DNA from: Austropuccinia psidii
Taxonomy: Eukaryota; Basidiomycota; Pucciniomycetes; Pucciniales; Sphaerophragmiaceae
Length of the DNA: 64,000 nt
Assembly: GCA_023105745.1 (NCBI GenBank)
Contig: JALGQZ010000009.1
Span: 38,807,359-38,871,358 of the forward strand
Reading direction: 5' to 3'
Part shown: one piece after another, positions 47,801 through 58,172 of the stretch
Layout of the letters: the number at the start of each line of letters is the position of its first letter
Numbering within the stretch: position 1 is the stretch's first letter
Notes under the pieces: model-generated
What the model saw: the letters and a program-made list of their open reading frames with translations, nothing else
Told to the model about the DNA's origin: nothing
Database searches by the model: none
Program-made: the position numbers and the translations under genes

Positions 47801-49200
47801 GCATGTCCTTTGAATGTGGTATTAAGTCTAGCAGTAATCCAGTAGTCTGGTATGCTTGGTACATCAATTAAGAGTCCATAAATATAGTCAATGAGCTTAA
47901 TATGATCATATTCCCCTGCTCGAGATAAGGCTTCTTGAAGGTGTTTTAAAGCTTTCTTCTCAGAATAAGACATATTGTCTCAATCCTGGTATTGAGATGC
48001 AGATCTTGACTTCTTAACCAATATGGAATCTGGTTTGATGTCCTCTTGGTGATATGGATTATCCATAACATGGCCTTGTGGTTGGGCTTAATTTTATGGT
48101 AGACATTAAACAGTTTGTTTCTTTCTTTATCCAGACACTCCCTGTCCCTTTTGCTGTGGTGTTGTTCTTCAAAGACTTGATTCAGTCTTTTGTTGGTCTC
48201 TTCAGAGGCTTTTGCTCAAATGAGCATGTCCCTGTTGAACAGGTGTGACAATTTTTTCCATGGAGGCTGTTAATGCTTTCATCCTCTCATGGCTTGCTTG
48301 GAGTTCTGCAAACTGCTTTTGAGTTTGCTCAGCACATTGGGACATTTTTAACGACAGTGCATCACTGTTTAAGTTACTCTCAGGTTTATCAACATTATGT
48401 TCTCTCTGAGTGTGGGTAATATTTCTATTAAGGGCACTACTGATTCTGGGAGTATGTACAACTATTTTGGGCTCTTGTGTACTTCTTTCGCCAAGTCCAA
48501 CAGCTTCTGGATCATTGGGTCTGACTCTTTCTTCCTTTTTGTGAAAGGGCTCTTGTTTTTGCCCCTGTATCCTTATCTTCTCCTGGAAACTTTGTGGGAT
48601 TGTGGAGAATGGTGACTCTTGGCCACTGATCTGCTGGTTCCTGAATGGTGAGAAGCCACTGGAGAGCTGGTTTAGCCTCCTCCTTGTGAGCCTGAAGGAA
48701 TCTGAGTATGCCCTGTCTGGGTAAGTTGTTCTTCTATAGCTTGGGTAGTGACTTGATTCTCCCTTATCCTGTTTGCCCTCACCTCCAGGAGTCTGAACTG
48801 TCTGGTGAGATTCCACCCTTGGGTGATTACCATAAGGTCTTTTAAGCCTATCTCTTTGAGAAATATCTTCTGGCAACTTGCCCCAAGTTCTTCCCAGTGG
48901 GATTCTAGGTTGAACCTCTTGTTCTCCATGCTGCATTGAAAAAGGTCTTTGAGGAGCTGGTGGAGGTCAAGAACTTGATCCATATCCTTCTAGTCCTCTG
49001 TTTTGAGGTTTCTGTTGAATTGGAATGTGAATGGCAGAGTTGGTATGATTTCCCTCAATGTCTTGCCATCCACCACTATGTCCAAGGTGTCCTCCTCCAG
49101 GTCTTCTGGTTCTGGACAAGCCTTCTCTGTCCTCCAGCTTATTCCCTTGGAAGGCAAGGTGTATGAGGTGTACAGGTGACATATCAGTGTTTGCAAGCAG
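47801..49200 (-). pseudogene. Element C gag with overlapping ORF1, decayed
   Basis: Minus strand, family 2. Two frames can be read. The ORF1 frame (about 49196-48672) aligns with B ORF1 (QVLDLHQLLKDLF, TQGWNLTRQFRLLE) and has one TAG at a position that is TGG in B (near 48990). The gag frame (48936-48202) is open over the same bases, +1 phase apart as in B. After about 48200 come the coiled-coil and linker (broken) and the capsid start (47973-47801: GEYDHIKLIDYIYGL...DYWITARLNTTFKGHAS). It is cut by element D at codon GHA-S-IW and resumes at 37740. Confidence 0.85.
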
Positions 49201-49230
49201 TCAAAAACTTAACGTTATTAGGGTATTGAC

Positions 49231-49530
49231 CTTTGACTGTTACTTGTACAAATTTGCTATCTACTGCTTTTGGAAATTTTCCTTTGGAGGCTACAACTGG
49301 GTTAATGATTGTAATCTTCCCTGTAAAATTGGTTAAGGTTGATTTACATTGTACTTATGCAGATTTTTGTGGTTTTCAATTCCTCTGGGTGGCAATTGGT
49401 GTCCACTTCTCTGCTGTGGTGAGGCATTCACTGTGCCTCTTTCCTTTACCCTTGCTGCCCTCTGGTTCTGAGGGTGTCACTGGTGTGTTGGCGTGTGACT
49501 GGGCCTCAAGTAGGATGTATTTTCCTTCCA
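49231..49530 (-). pseudogene. Element C ORF0 exon, decayed
   Basis: On the minus strand this reads (x)EGKYILLEAQS, then KRHSE, KWTPIAT, a stop, and after a frame change KITIINPVVASKGKFPKAVD, aligned with B ORF0 (12273-12584). The acceptor TTCAG precedes TGGAAGG, and an AAAG/GTCAAT donor ends it, matching the B exon borders. With the C leader donor the join would give TTG rather than ATG, so this copy is broken at the start too. Confidence 0.6.
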
Positions 49531-49540
49531 CTGAATCAAA

Positions 49541-50154
49541 CAGGAAAAGTGGGCTTAATTTCAGTTAAGACTTCTTAAAAGGCTGTTATGCACATCTAAG
49601 AATGGCCTCTGGGAAATGTATTTCTATATTGTGCCCTTGTATTATGACAGTATAATTAAAATTAACAATTACAAATCAGAAATACAGCTTATGGATATCT
49701 GTTACACTGTTTGTATAGCAGTATCTCACAGATTAACTTGTAATTAGCAAGTATAATCAATAAAGTTGTTATGTAAAGGGTAATTGAAATTTTCAATATA
49801 CTCAACCACGCCTCTAGTACTGTTGGTTTTACAGTATAAGGTTCCCTTCTTAATCAAAAAGATGGGAATTATTAGGGGCGTAAAGTGTCTAAATATATAA
49901 GAAACCCCAAAAATAAGGGTTTTTGTGCTGATTAAACTACCTAAAAAGGCAATGAAAAATAAAAAAACCAGTGGTATATGACATATACCACTCAAAAAAA
50001 GATTATAAGATATGTATTATAATTCCTTTTTAATGAAAACTATGCCTAAAAAAGAAGAAACAAGTTGTTAGAAATAAAAGCTAAGAGGAAAAAACTCACA
50101 TTTATATGTAAAAAGGTCCAAAAATCCAAAAAGAAGATGGCCAGGCCCCCAAAA
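49541..50154 (-). other. Element C leader with conserved donor and post-LTR block
   Basis: The minus strand begins TTTTGGGGGCCTGGCC after the LTR, as in B. GTGAGT at 50099-50094 is a conserved splice donor; the rest is AT-rich and would be intron. Nothing else is seen. Confidence 0.6.
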
Positions 50155-51300
50155 TGTCAGGCTGAGTCTACAATGAAGCTTATTATTAACTACTTACAAG
50201 CGTTAACTGTTACTTTGACATGGTGGAAAATGGTAATAAAGGAGTCATTGATGAATATAAAGTCTTAATAAAGATTATGAAGGGCTTTACTATTGAGTAA
50301 TTGTGGTGGTGAGCGCTCTTGAACGCCCTGGGTGCAGCTTTACCTGTTGGATTAAAATAATAAATACTACAATAATTAAAATTATAATTATACCTGGTCA
50401 TTTTCCCAGAGTATAACTGTTTTCGACAGATGTAAAATGTAGGAATTCAAGGTAAGGATTAGGAAACCTTTTCTGGTAGATAAAAGGTCCCTTTTTACCC
50501 TAAAATTGGGTGGAAAAGGCTTATAGACCTTTCCACATAGAGGAAGTGAAGATTCTACTTTTCCAAGTACTGCCTTGTGGGTTTTACAAGGCCTGTATAG
50601 CCTTTATTTGGCTTATATGTGGTTTAAAAACCACATCTGGGTAGGCTTCACCAATACAAGGTGGAGACTTTCATCTGGGGATCACATAGCCCTCTTCTGA
50701 CGTGTATGACACACAGAATGCTATACAGAACCTGTACAGGACCCCATTATTGACCAAACTATGAGGTATTCCAGTATAAACAGGCTTCTTTGTCTGCTTG
50801 ACACCTCATAATCATATTTATGGGAGAATATCCCACAGTGAGGCTGTATTTGTGTTGGGGTGGGATTTTTAGCTTAAATCTACCATACCTTTGTCAGTTT
50901 TTGAGATATCAAGCTCAGTTTTGGTTCCTTTTGTAGCCCTAGATGTTTTCTAAATAATTGTGCCACATTCAATATGGCTAAAAATAAATATGGCAAAGTC
51001 ATGGCATGTACAAGTTTTTTTGTACATATGTATTTTTACTTAAAAACTGTACGGAGCTTGTTTGCCCCAAAACTTCTGTTCTATATGAGTTATGGAAAAA
51101 TGGATTGCACCATCAGATATCCCTGATTTTTCTCTTTACAAAAGACCCTGCTTTAGGTATCTCACATTAAAACTGTAGAAGTTAGATGCACGGTAAATAT
51201 TTTATTCACCCTCATTTACCTCATTTTGGTCATAATTTCTGTAATTCTGATGCTAGCTCAATTTGGCTTATACTCTTTGATAGCCCTGACGTAGAGCGTC
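50155..51300 (-). repeat. Element C 5' LTR (family 2), diverged, outer end unclear
   Basis: The inner end TGTCAGGCTGAGTC (minus: ...CAGCCTGACA) matches the B LTR terminus. Shared blocks include GTCAGTTTTTGAGATATCAAG (50892-50912), CTGTAC words and TACGTC/TGACGT sites. Identity to B is patchy. The outer TGTCAGCC end was not found; somewhere between 51300 and 51536 it gives way to element F. Confidence 0.7.
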
Positions 51301-51536
51301 ATTCTTAATATTCATTGGATGGGGTTAAGCCTCTTCCTCTGGATTTCAGATGTGAGTTGAAAATTAAGGTTTATGCTCAGCAACAAATTTGAGCAGGAAT
51401 AAGTTTTTTATTCTTTGTCTTATGATGATGGGACTTGCATATTTGGAAAGAGGTGAGTTTCCTCTCTTCTTTGATGCCTTTTGAGCTGATTCAGCCCAGC
51501 TCCATGTTTTGATGGTATCTTGGCTCTACCATTGGT
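51301..51536. other. Unassigned junction sequence
   Basis: Sequence between the recognisable C LTR and the F gag remnant. It could be the U3 end of LTR C or decayed F gag. No feature is supported. Confidence 0.3.
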
Positions 51537-52109
51537 TTATGGTATTTGGTTGTCATGCCTGTGCTCTGCTCTAGAGTCAAAGGTTGAAATTATGAGTTTT
51601 CCCATGAATTGAGTCATCTGTTCCATCATTTTGCAAAAATTTGGTTCAGCTTGAGAGATAAGAGGTTGATTAGAAAGAGCTAGATTTTGAGCTTCAGAAG
51701 TCTCAGGAGTATCTGCCAAGGAAGCAGGTACTTTGGTTTCTTAACACTCTTCACCTTCCACAGAATCCTCCCCCTCTTAATCAAAAGCTTCCCCTAATAT
51801 GCTTCTAGGCCCTTGAGAGATGTGTGGATAGCCACCCAACAGGCCAGAGAAAGATTTTGAGCTTCTTGACTTCCAACCTCCTCTTGTGGAGGATGCTGTT
51901 CCTTCAATTGTGGGTCCTTTGTCCAAATTTTCACTCAGTTGATTAACTGACAGTGTGTGGTCAAGAGGATCCCTTGATGTAGCAGTGAGAACAGCTTGAT
52001 GTATTTGAGATCTTGTTTTCTTGGCTTGAGGGATATTCTGAACTGGAATTATTGAAGAATAAGGAAAATAACTTGATGATACTTGAGAATAAAAACAAGG
52101 CTTAACCAA
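51537..52109 (-). pseudogene. Element F gag N-terminal remnant (family 3)
   Basis: The minus-strand frame 52109-51777 (PVQNIPQAKKTRSQ, QAVLTATSRDPLDHTLSVNQL) and, after a break, 51719-51537 (SQAEPNFCKMMEQMTQFMGKL) align with residues 1 to about 160 of D Gag. A stop splits them. The capsid, zinc knuckle and pol are absent. The residue matching D's start methionine is isoleucine, as in E. Confidence 0.8.
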
Positions 52110-52823
52110 ATCAAATCAAATGAGAATATTGATTAACTTGAGAAATCAATCAACAGTCTTGAAGTGAAAACCCTATGAATAAATCTTAAAGAATAAGGAT
52201 GAAAGAATCAAATTCTTATGGATAATCAATGTCAATAAATAAATAAATTCAATTCAATCAATTCCATTCAAAATAAAATCAATTATGTCTTGAGGAATTT
52301 ACTCAGTATCTTTAAAAATAATATCAATGTTTTTGGGGAATGCACTTACAATCAATCAATTGAATCAAATATTGGGGATAAATCATCTATATTGAGGAAC
52401 CAAATAAGTTCAATAAATCAAATAAAATAAGGACCTCATGGTAGATTCAATGTCTTAACTGATCAAATTTATCAATCAATAATTTTTGAGAAATTACAAA
52501 ATAAATAAATGATCACCCCAATTAAATGAAAACACCTCAAACACTGAATCAATTAACCAAGAATTACAATCAATCAATCCCTAATAAAAGAAAACCTGAG
52601 TTCAGACAGGAAATGAAAATTAGAATTGATTGAGAATTAAGAATAAAGTGAAATTGTCGGAAAAACTTAAGAAATGAGAAAGATAATCAATCTTCATTTG
52701 TATGGAGTGAATGAGATAAAAATTTATGAGAGATAATAAAATAATAAAATAATAATTGAAGAAGGAGAGAGATTAATATAAATGAATGAAAAGAAAGAAG
52801 CAATTATGAGTTAATTAAAATAA
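52110..52823 (-). other. Element F leader
   Basis: AATCAATCAA-rich leader between LTR F and gag, as in D. The minus-strand start after the LTR reads TTATTTTAATTAACTC, a partly decayed version of the self-primer site. Confidence 0.65.
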
Positions 52824-53110
52824 TGTCACAGGGGCCCTTCAAGTAAAGAGGGCCTGGAACTCAGTGAACAGACTTACTTATGGAGGGCTCAACAGAATAC
52901 TCAAACATCAGAGCAGACAGATAAAAGATAGAATTCCTAATGATATAATAATGAGAATTAAAGGACATGAAATAAAACAAAAGAAATATCAAAGAGCCAG
53001 CCACAAATAATCCTGAATCACTGGTTCAACCTGTTCAGAGAAGGGAAAAGGATTAATAAGGATATGACCACCAGAACTCTACTGAACAGGTGAGGAAAGG
53101 CTAAGACTGA
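52824..53110 (-). repeat. LTR F (family 3), truncated
   Basis: It starts TGTCACAGGGGCCCTTC and follows LTR J (22254-22540) closely up to CAGGTGAGGAAAGGCTAAG. At about 53110 it switches to family-1 LTR sequence, so most of it, including the hairpin core, is lost. Confidence 0.8.
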
Positions 53111-53745
53111 ATTGAGAAACAAAGTGGTCAACAGCTATAGCACTTTTATTCAATAAACCCTTACAGGTTATAACCTTGTTCATAACTTGTTAAATAAAGT
53201 TCATATTCTTATTTTTACAGTAATTGCATGTGAACTATATCTTTTTTCAACTATCTATCATCTATACTTTAAGAAATATAAGCTAAAAACCATGAATATA
53301 TACATTGATCATCAAAGTGCATATATTCAGGTCACTTCCCTAAGTATTAATTTTACAGATATTACATAAGAATCTTATTTGTTTAGTTCTTCATTGAGAA
53401 TACAATGGTGCCATTAATTTCACATTCTTATACATTGTTTTCTGGTATAATCCAGGATTTATGCCTTTTTGCCTTTCCATGGCGATTTTACTTATTTCTC
53501 AGTATGTATTGTCTTTACAGATATGAAATGAAAGTGTTATATGTGTATTTTCACCGCAGTATTCTACTGGTATAATTTCTTTTACATTTTTATTCATTAG
53601 ATTCTGAGGTAATAAATAATTTACACCTACTGATGGTATTTTTTCCTTTTTTAAGATAATGTTTTTAATTCTCATCATTAGAACAATTATTATAAGGTGA
53701 TTGTTTGACATTTTTGGATATGTTGTCATATCTCAAAGGCTCACA
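53111..53745 (-). repeat. LTR N, family-1 fragment
   Basis: It matches the right-hand third of the family-1 LTR (AAAGTGGTCAACAGC...TCAAAGGCTCACA). Its left part is missing at a junction with LTR F and has no TG start there, so it was lost by deletion or recombination. Confidence 0.8.
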
Positions 53746-53768
53746 AAGAAATTTTTGATTCAAATTCC

Positions 53769-54331
53769 TGTAAGTATTGACTATGAAACAATAAGTAAAG
53801 ATTACAAAGATTTCATATATTTTACTCTGAATGTCCTTATTGACTGAAGAAACAAATAATAATTATAATAATAAAGTATTGTTTCAATTATGGTATAAAA
53901 TTATTATATCATTAAAAAAATATAATAATAGAATTTATATTATAAAATTATAATACAATAAAAATGCATATATTAATTTATTTAAAGTTTTTATTATTGT
54001 TAACAACAAATAATAAGGCGTAAAAAATGGTTTTTTAACAATAAAAAACCATTAAAAGCAATAGTATTACCAATATTGATGTTATATATTAATATAAATA
54101 CTATTTATATTCATAAAAGAATTATTAAGAGTAATAATAGAGAGAAATTATTATAAAAGAGAAGATAACCTACTTTTAACTGTTAATATAATGATTTTGA
54201 AAGGTTTTATGCCAAAAGATTTAAATACAACTGGTTTAAATTGTATTTACAAAATAAAATAGGAGGAATTGCAAATATTCTTAATTTTACGTGGAAAATA
54301 AGATTTATAGAGAAATATGACGAAAACCATT
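53769..54331 (-). repeat. LTR M, family-1 fragment with covarying hairpin
   Basis: It starts TGTAAGTATTGACTATGAAAC, the family-1 terminus, 23 bp after LTR N ends, and is cut at 54331 by LTR H. It carries the leader hairpin at 54026-54053 with arms AATGGTTTTTT and AAAAAACCATT: one base pair differs from other copies and both sides changed together. Confidence 0.8.
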
Positions 54332-55091
54332 TGTCACAGGGGCTCTTCAAAGTGAAGAGGGCCTGGCACTCAGTAAACTGGGACTCACTTATGGAGGGCT
54401 CAAAGATATGGTAAGAAAGGATACACTTAAGAGTGTTAAAGATGAATTACTAAAATAACAAATATAAGAAGCAGCAACAAAAAGAATAAGAATAAAGAAT
54501 AGAAGAGCCAACCACAAACAAGTCCAAGTCCACTGTTTCAACCTGTCAGAATGGAAAGAGAAGGGTTAATAAGGATATGGCCACCCAACTCATACTGTAC
54601 AGGCGAAGAGAGAAAATGCAAAGACTAACTTAAAATCAAATAATTATAATACCCAAAATAAGGATAAGAATAATTATAAAATAATAAATAAACTAAATTA
54701 ATTAACTGGGGAAAAGTCCCCAGGGGGGAGAAAGAGGGGCTGGTATATGTGAGAAACACCAGCCCTGATCCAGAGGAAGAATTTTCATGAGAGGATTGAT
54801 TTATTGAATTGAGTCTGGCCAATACAGGTCCTGTACAGCTGTACAGAACCTGTACAAGAGGTGTGGTGTATTTGAGTGATCATACAGTTTCATACTGGTG
54901 TATTGAAACTGTATTGGGTGAATCCAACCTGTACAGGTATTGACAGGCTGTATGATGTACCAAGCTGTATGCATGTTTCAAAATGAAGATTTCTGAAACT
55001 GAATGCTGATGCAGATACTGGATTTGCTGATTTGAGGTGTTTGAGTTAGTATGTGAATGAATACCCTTACCCCTGGTGAGTGGTTGTTACA
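54332..55091 (-). repeat. LTR H (family 3), 3' LTR of a minus-strand element
   Basis: 760 bp, TGTCACAGG...GGTTGTTACA, colinear with LTR I. It contains the hairpin core (about 54703-54722), the GGTATATGTGAGAAAC promoter block and dense CTGTACAG words (54825-54975). It is inserted in LTR M. Confidence 0.88.
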
Positions 55092-56028
55092 GTATCCCCC
55101 CCTTGAAACTGGTGGGCTCCTGAACACCATAATACCCTGCCACTGTTGAGTGGCATCTCAATATCCCCACATTTTTTCAAAAAAAAATTCTTTTTAAACT
55201 TCTTTTCCTCTTGACCATTATCCTTAAAATTCTTCTTCAATTCTTCTCTGTCAATTTAAATTGAATCCCCCCTTCTTTCAAGTTTTGAGTAAGTATTCCA
55301 CTTCAAAATATGCTTTTTCTTGCTTCTGATTCAATCCATCTTGACCTTGGAATATGGCCTTGGGATATATCCCAAAATAATGGCCACTGAGCACTTGTGC
55401 TCAAAAAATGATGCCAGATGAGTATATGAAGTGTACTCATCTTGCAAGCCCAATTTGAAAAAATCCAGGAATTCCACCTTCCAGGGGTCTTGTCCCCATT
55501 GACCTTGAAAAATGCCTCAAAATACCCCAACCAGCCCTTCATAATAGTCCCGGGCTAGGGCCTTCACTGTTGTGAATCTTGATGATTCTTGATTCTATGG
55601 CCATTTTGGCCTTTCTGGGTTTTTTGGTGTCTTGGGGTGATTTTTGATTCATGGCCATTTATCGCCATTTTATATTCTTCTGAGATTTTTGGCCCCTGTG
55701 GGCCTTTTGGTTGTTTTGGGGGCTTTGGTGATTTTGGTGATTCCATGATTTATGGCCATTTTTGGCCTTTTTGGGTCTTTTTGGGCTTGATGGTGTTTTT
55801 TATGACATATGGCCTTATTGGCCTTTTTCTTGTCTTTGGGGTCCTACGGTCCGCGGGCCGTACACCGCGGTCCATGGGCCGTACGCCGTGGTCTACGGTC
55901 CGTGGGGGCTATTGGAGGCCCCAGGACTAAAATGGACCCCCTGGGCCCAAATTTGATGGGGACCCAGGGGTGCAAGAGGACCATAAATTGGCCCAGAGTC
56001 CAAGACACTCACCTTTATGGCCTGGGCC
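55092..56028 (-). other. Element H internal 3' region
   Basis: Polypurine tract (minus AAGGGGGGGGATAC, 55105-55092), then 3' untranslated sequence. A CpG-rich block at 55841-55910 contains CGGTCCGCGGGCCGTAC. It is cut at 56028 by element R (left target site GGGCC, 56024-56028). Open frames are proline- or tryptophan-rich low-complexity readings of TTTGGCC words and not genes. Confidence 0.65.
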
Positions 56029-58054
56029 TGTAAGGTTTGACTATGAAACAATAAGTAAAAATTACTAATTTATTACTTATTATACTCTGAATGTCCTTAT
56101 AAATTGAATAAATAAGATTAAAAATATAATAATAATAAATAATTATTATTATTATGGCGTAAAATAATTATATTATTAAATAAATATAATAATATAATTT
56201 ATATTATGAAAATATAATATAATAAATAAATATATTAATATAAAATAATTAATATATTAAAAAGCTCTTTATTATTGTTACCAACAAATAATAAAGGCGT
56301 AAAAAATTGTTTTTTATTAATAAAAAACAATTAATAACAATAATATTACTAATATTAAAGTTATGAATTAATATAGATACTATTTATATTAATTAAAGAG
56401 TTATTAAGAGAGTAATAATAGAGAAATTATTATAATAAGAGAGAAGAACCTACTTTTAACACTTAATATAATAATTTTGAAGTATTTTACGCCAAAAAAT
56501 ATAAATACAACTTTTTCAAATTGTATTTACAATAAAAATAAAGAAAATTACAAATTATTCTGGATTTTTACGTGGAAATGAGTTTTAGAGAGATTTTTAA
56601 CAAAAACAATTAAATAAATGATTTAATCACGTCAAAATAGATGATTATAGCAAGGTGGTCTTTGTTCTTTAATAATATAATGCTTTTATATATAAAGAAT
56701 AAAGAAAATTACCTTTTGATTTAATTGATTTAATGTTTTTGATGCGTCTGAGGGGAAAATAGAGTAAAAAGAGCTCTATTTATAGTAAATACCTCCCTCC
56801 TAGAGTCCAACAGGCTTCTAGTAGACGTGTACTGATCATATCCACTGGAATTGATCAATATTTTAAGGTTTGAGGGTGATTACATCATGATCAAACCATC
56901 TAACATCATTATTGCACCATTATTTAAAGTTATCACTGTAACTTTAAGTTTGATGACATCAGAGGCTTGGCAGAACCCCAAATTTCGTGGATTTTATTAG
57001 TTTTAATCATAAACTAATAGTATTCACCAATTTTATCACTCTTGTGACTGTTAAACTTAATTTAAGGTTACAGTAGGTGATCATAACTGCTCAATTTAAG
57101 CTCAAACTTTGATCTTCAATAACTTTTAAGATTTACACGCTACAGCAATTCAGAGAGTGAATTCTGATAGCCTGGCATAACCTTATCATGCTGCCAAGAG
57201 CTTATCATTACATCATCAAAACTCTAATTTTGATGATTTTTCTTGTAACTCACCTTTTCTGTCGAAATTCAATATTTTAAACTTCAAACCTTGATTTCAG
57301 GGGGTTATACCCTGAATTTAATAATAAAAATTACATCATTCTTCACGAATGAACTAGTAGAATCCAACTGTATACTTTTTTTTTAAGTTTGGACCACTTT
57401 CACAACAAAGTGGTCAACAGCTCTGTTGATTTTTATCAATATTTCATCATAGGTTTTAACCTTGTTTATAATTTGTAAAATAAAGTTCATTTCTGTGTTC
57501 TTACAGTAATTACGTGGTAACTTTATTTTTGGTTCATCATTCTATCATGTATAGTTTAGAAGATATTAGCTATGATCCTTGAATATATGCGTTGACCAAA
57601 AAAGTGCATATATTCAGGATAATTCCTTAAGTATTGACTTTGAGAATTAGCTTATTAATTGTTTTATGTGTGGATTTCTATGGGGAATCCACTGGTACAA
57701 TTTATTTCACATGTTGTTTCATTGGTTTCTGAGATAAATAGGATTTTATGTTTTTTATAAGGTATTATACCTTATAATTCATTAAATATTGACTTCACAG
57801 ATATGCCATAAAAATGGTATATGTGTATTTTTCCATGAGGAATCCAATGGTATAATTTATTTTACATGTTTATTCATTGGTTTTTAGGTTAAACCAATTT
57901 TTGTGTTAATTTATGGTATTTTTTGTATATTTAAGTAATTAATTTTAATGTATAATTATTCTAAGTAATTTTAGTATAATTATATTAAAGGTATAATTAT
58001 TCTTAATCTTTTTGTGACCTTATTGGGTATGTGGTCATATCTCAAAGGCTCACA
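56029..58054 (-). repeat. Element R 3' LTR
   Basis: TGTAAGGTTTGACTATG...GGCTCACA, almost the same as the solo LTR 5607-7630. It includes the minus-strand TATA block (about 56786-56778) and the 28-nt palindrome at 56305-56332. GGGCC (56024-56028) would be the target duplication. Confidence 0.93.
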
Positions 58055-58066
58055 TTCCCTACCACC
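58055..58066 (-). promoter_or_regulatory. Polypurine tract of element R
   Basis: On the minus strand GGTGGTAGGGAA directly precedes the LTR, as in element A (8385-8396). Confidence 0.8.
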
Positions 58067-58172
58067 AAAAAAGATTGTACCACAATCTGATATGTATGAT
58101 AAGGGTATCATCCACTGTCCTACCTCTTCAATAGACTTTGTTAGTCTTGAAGCTCAATAATGCTTAACTTTT

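Noticed and set aside
55589..56033. Open frames rich in F, G and W in element H
   Set aside because: They come from TTTTGGCC-type words in non-coding 3' sequence.
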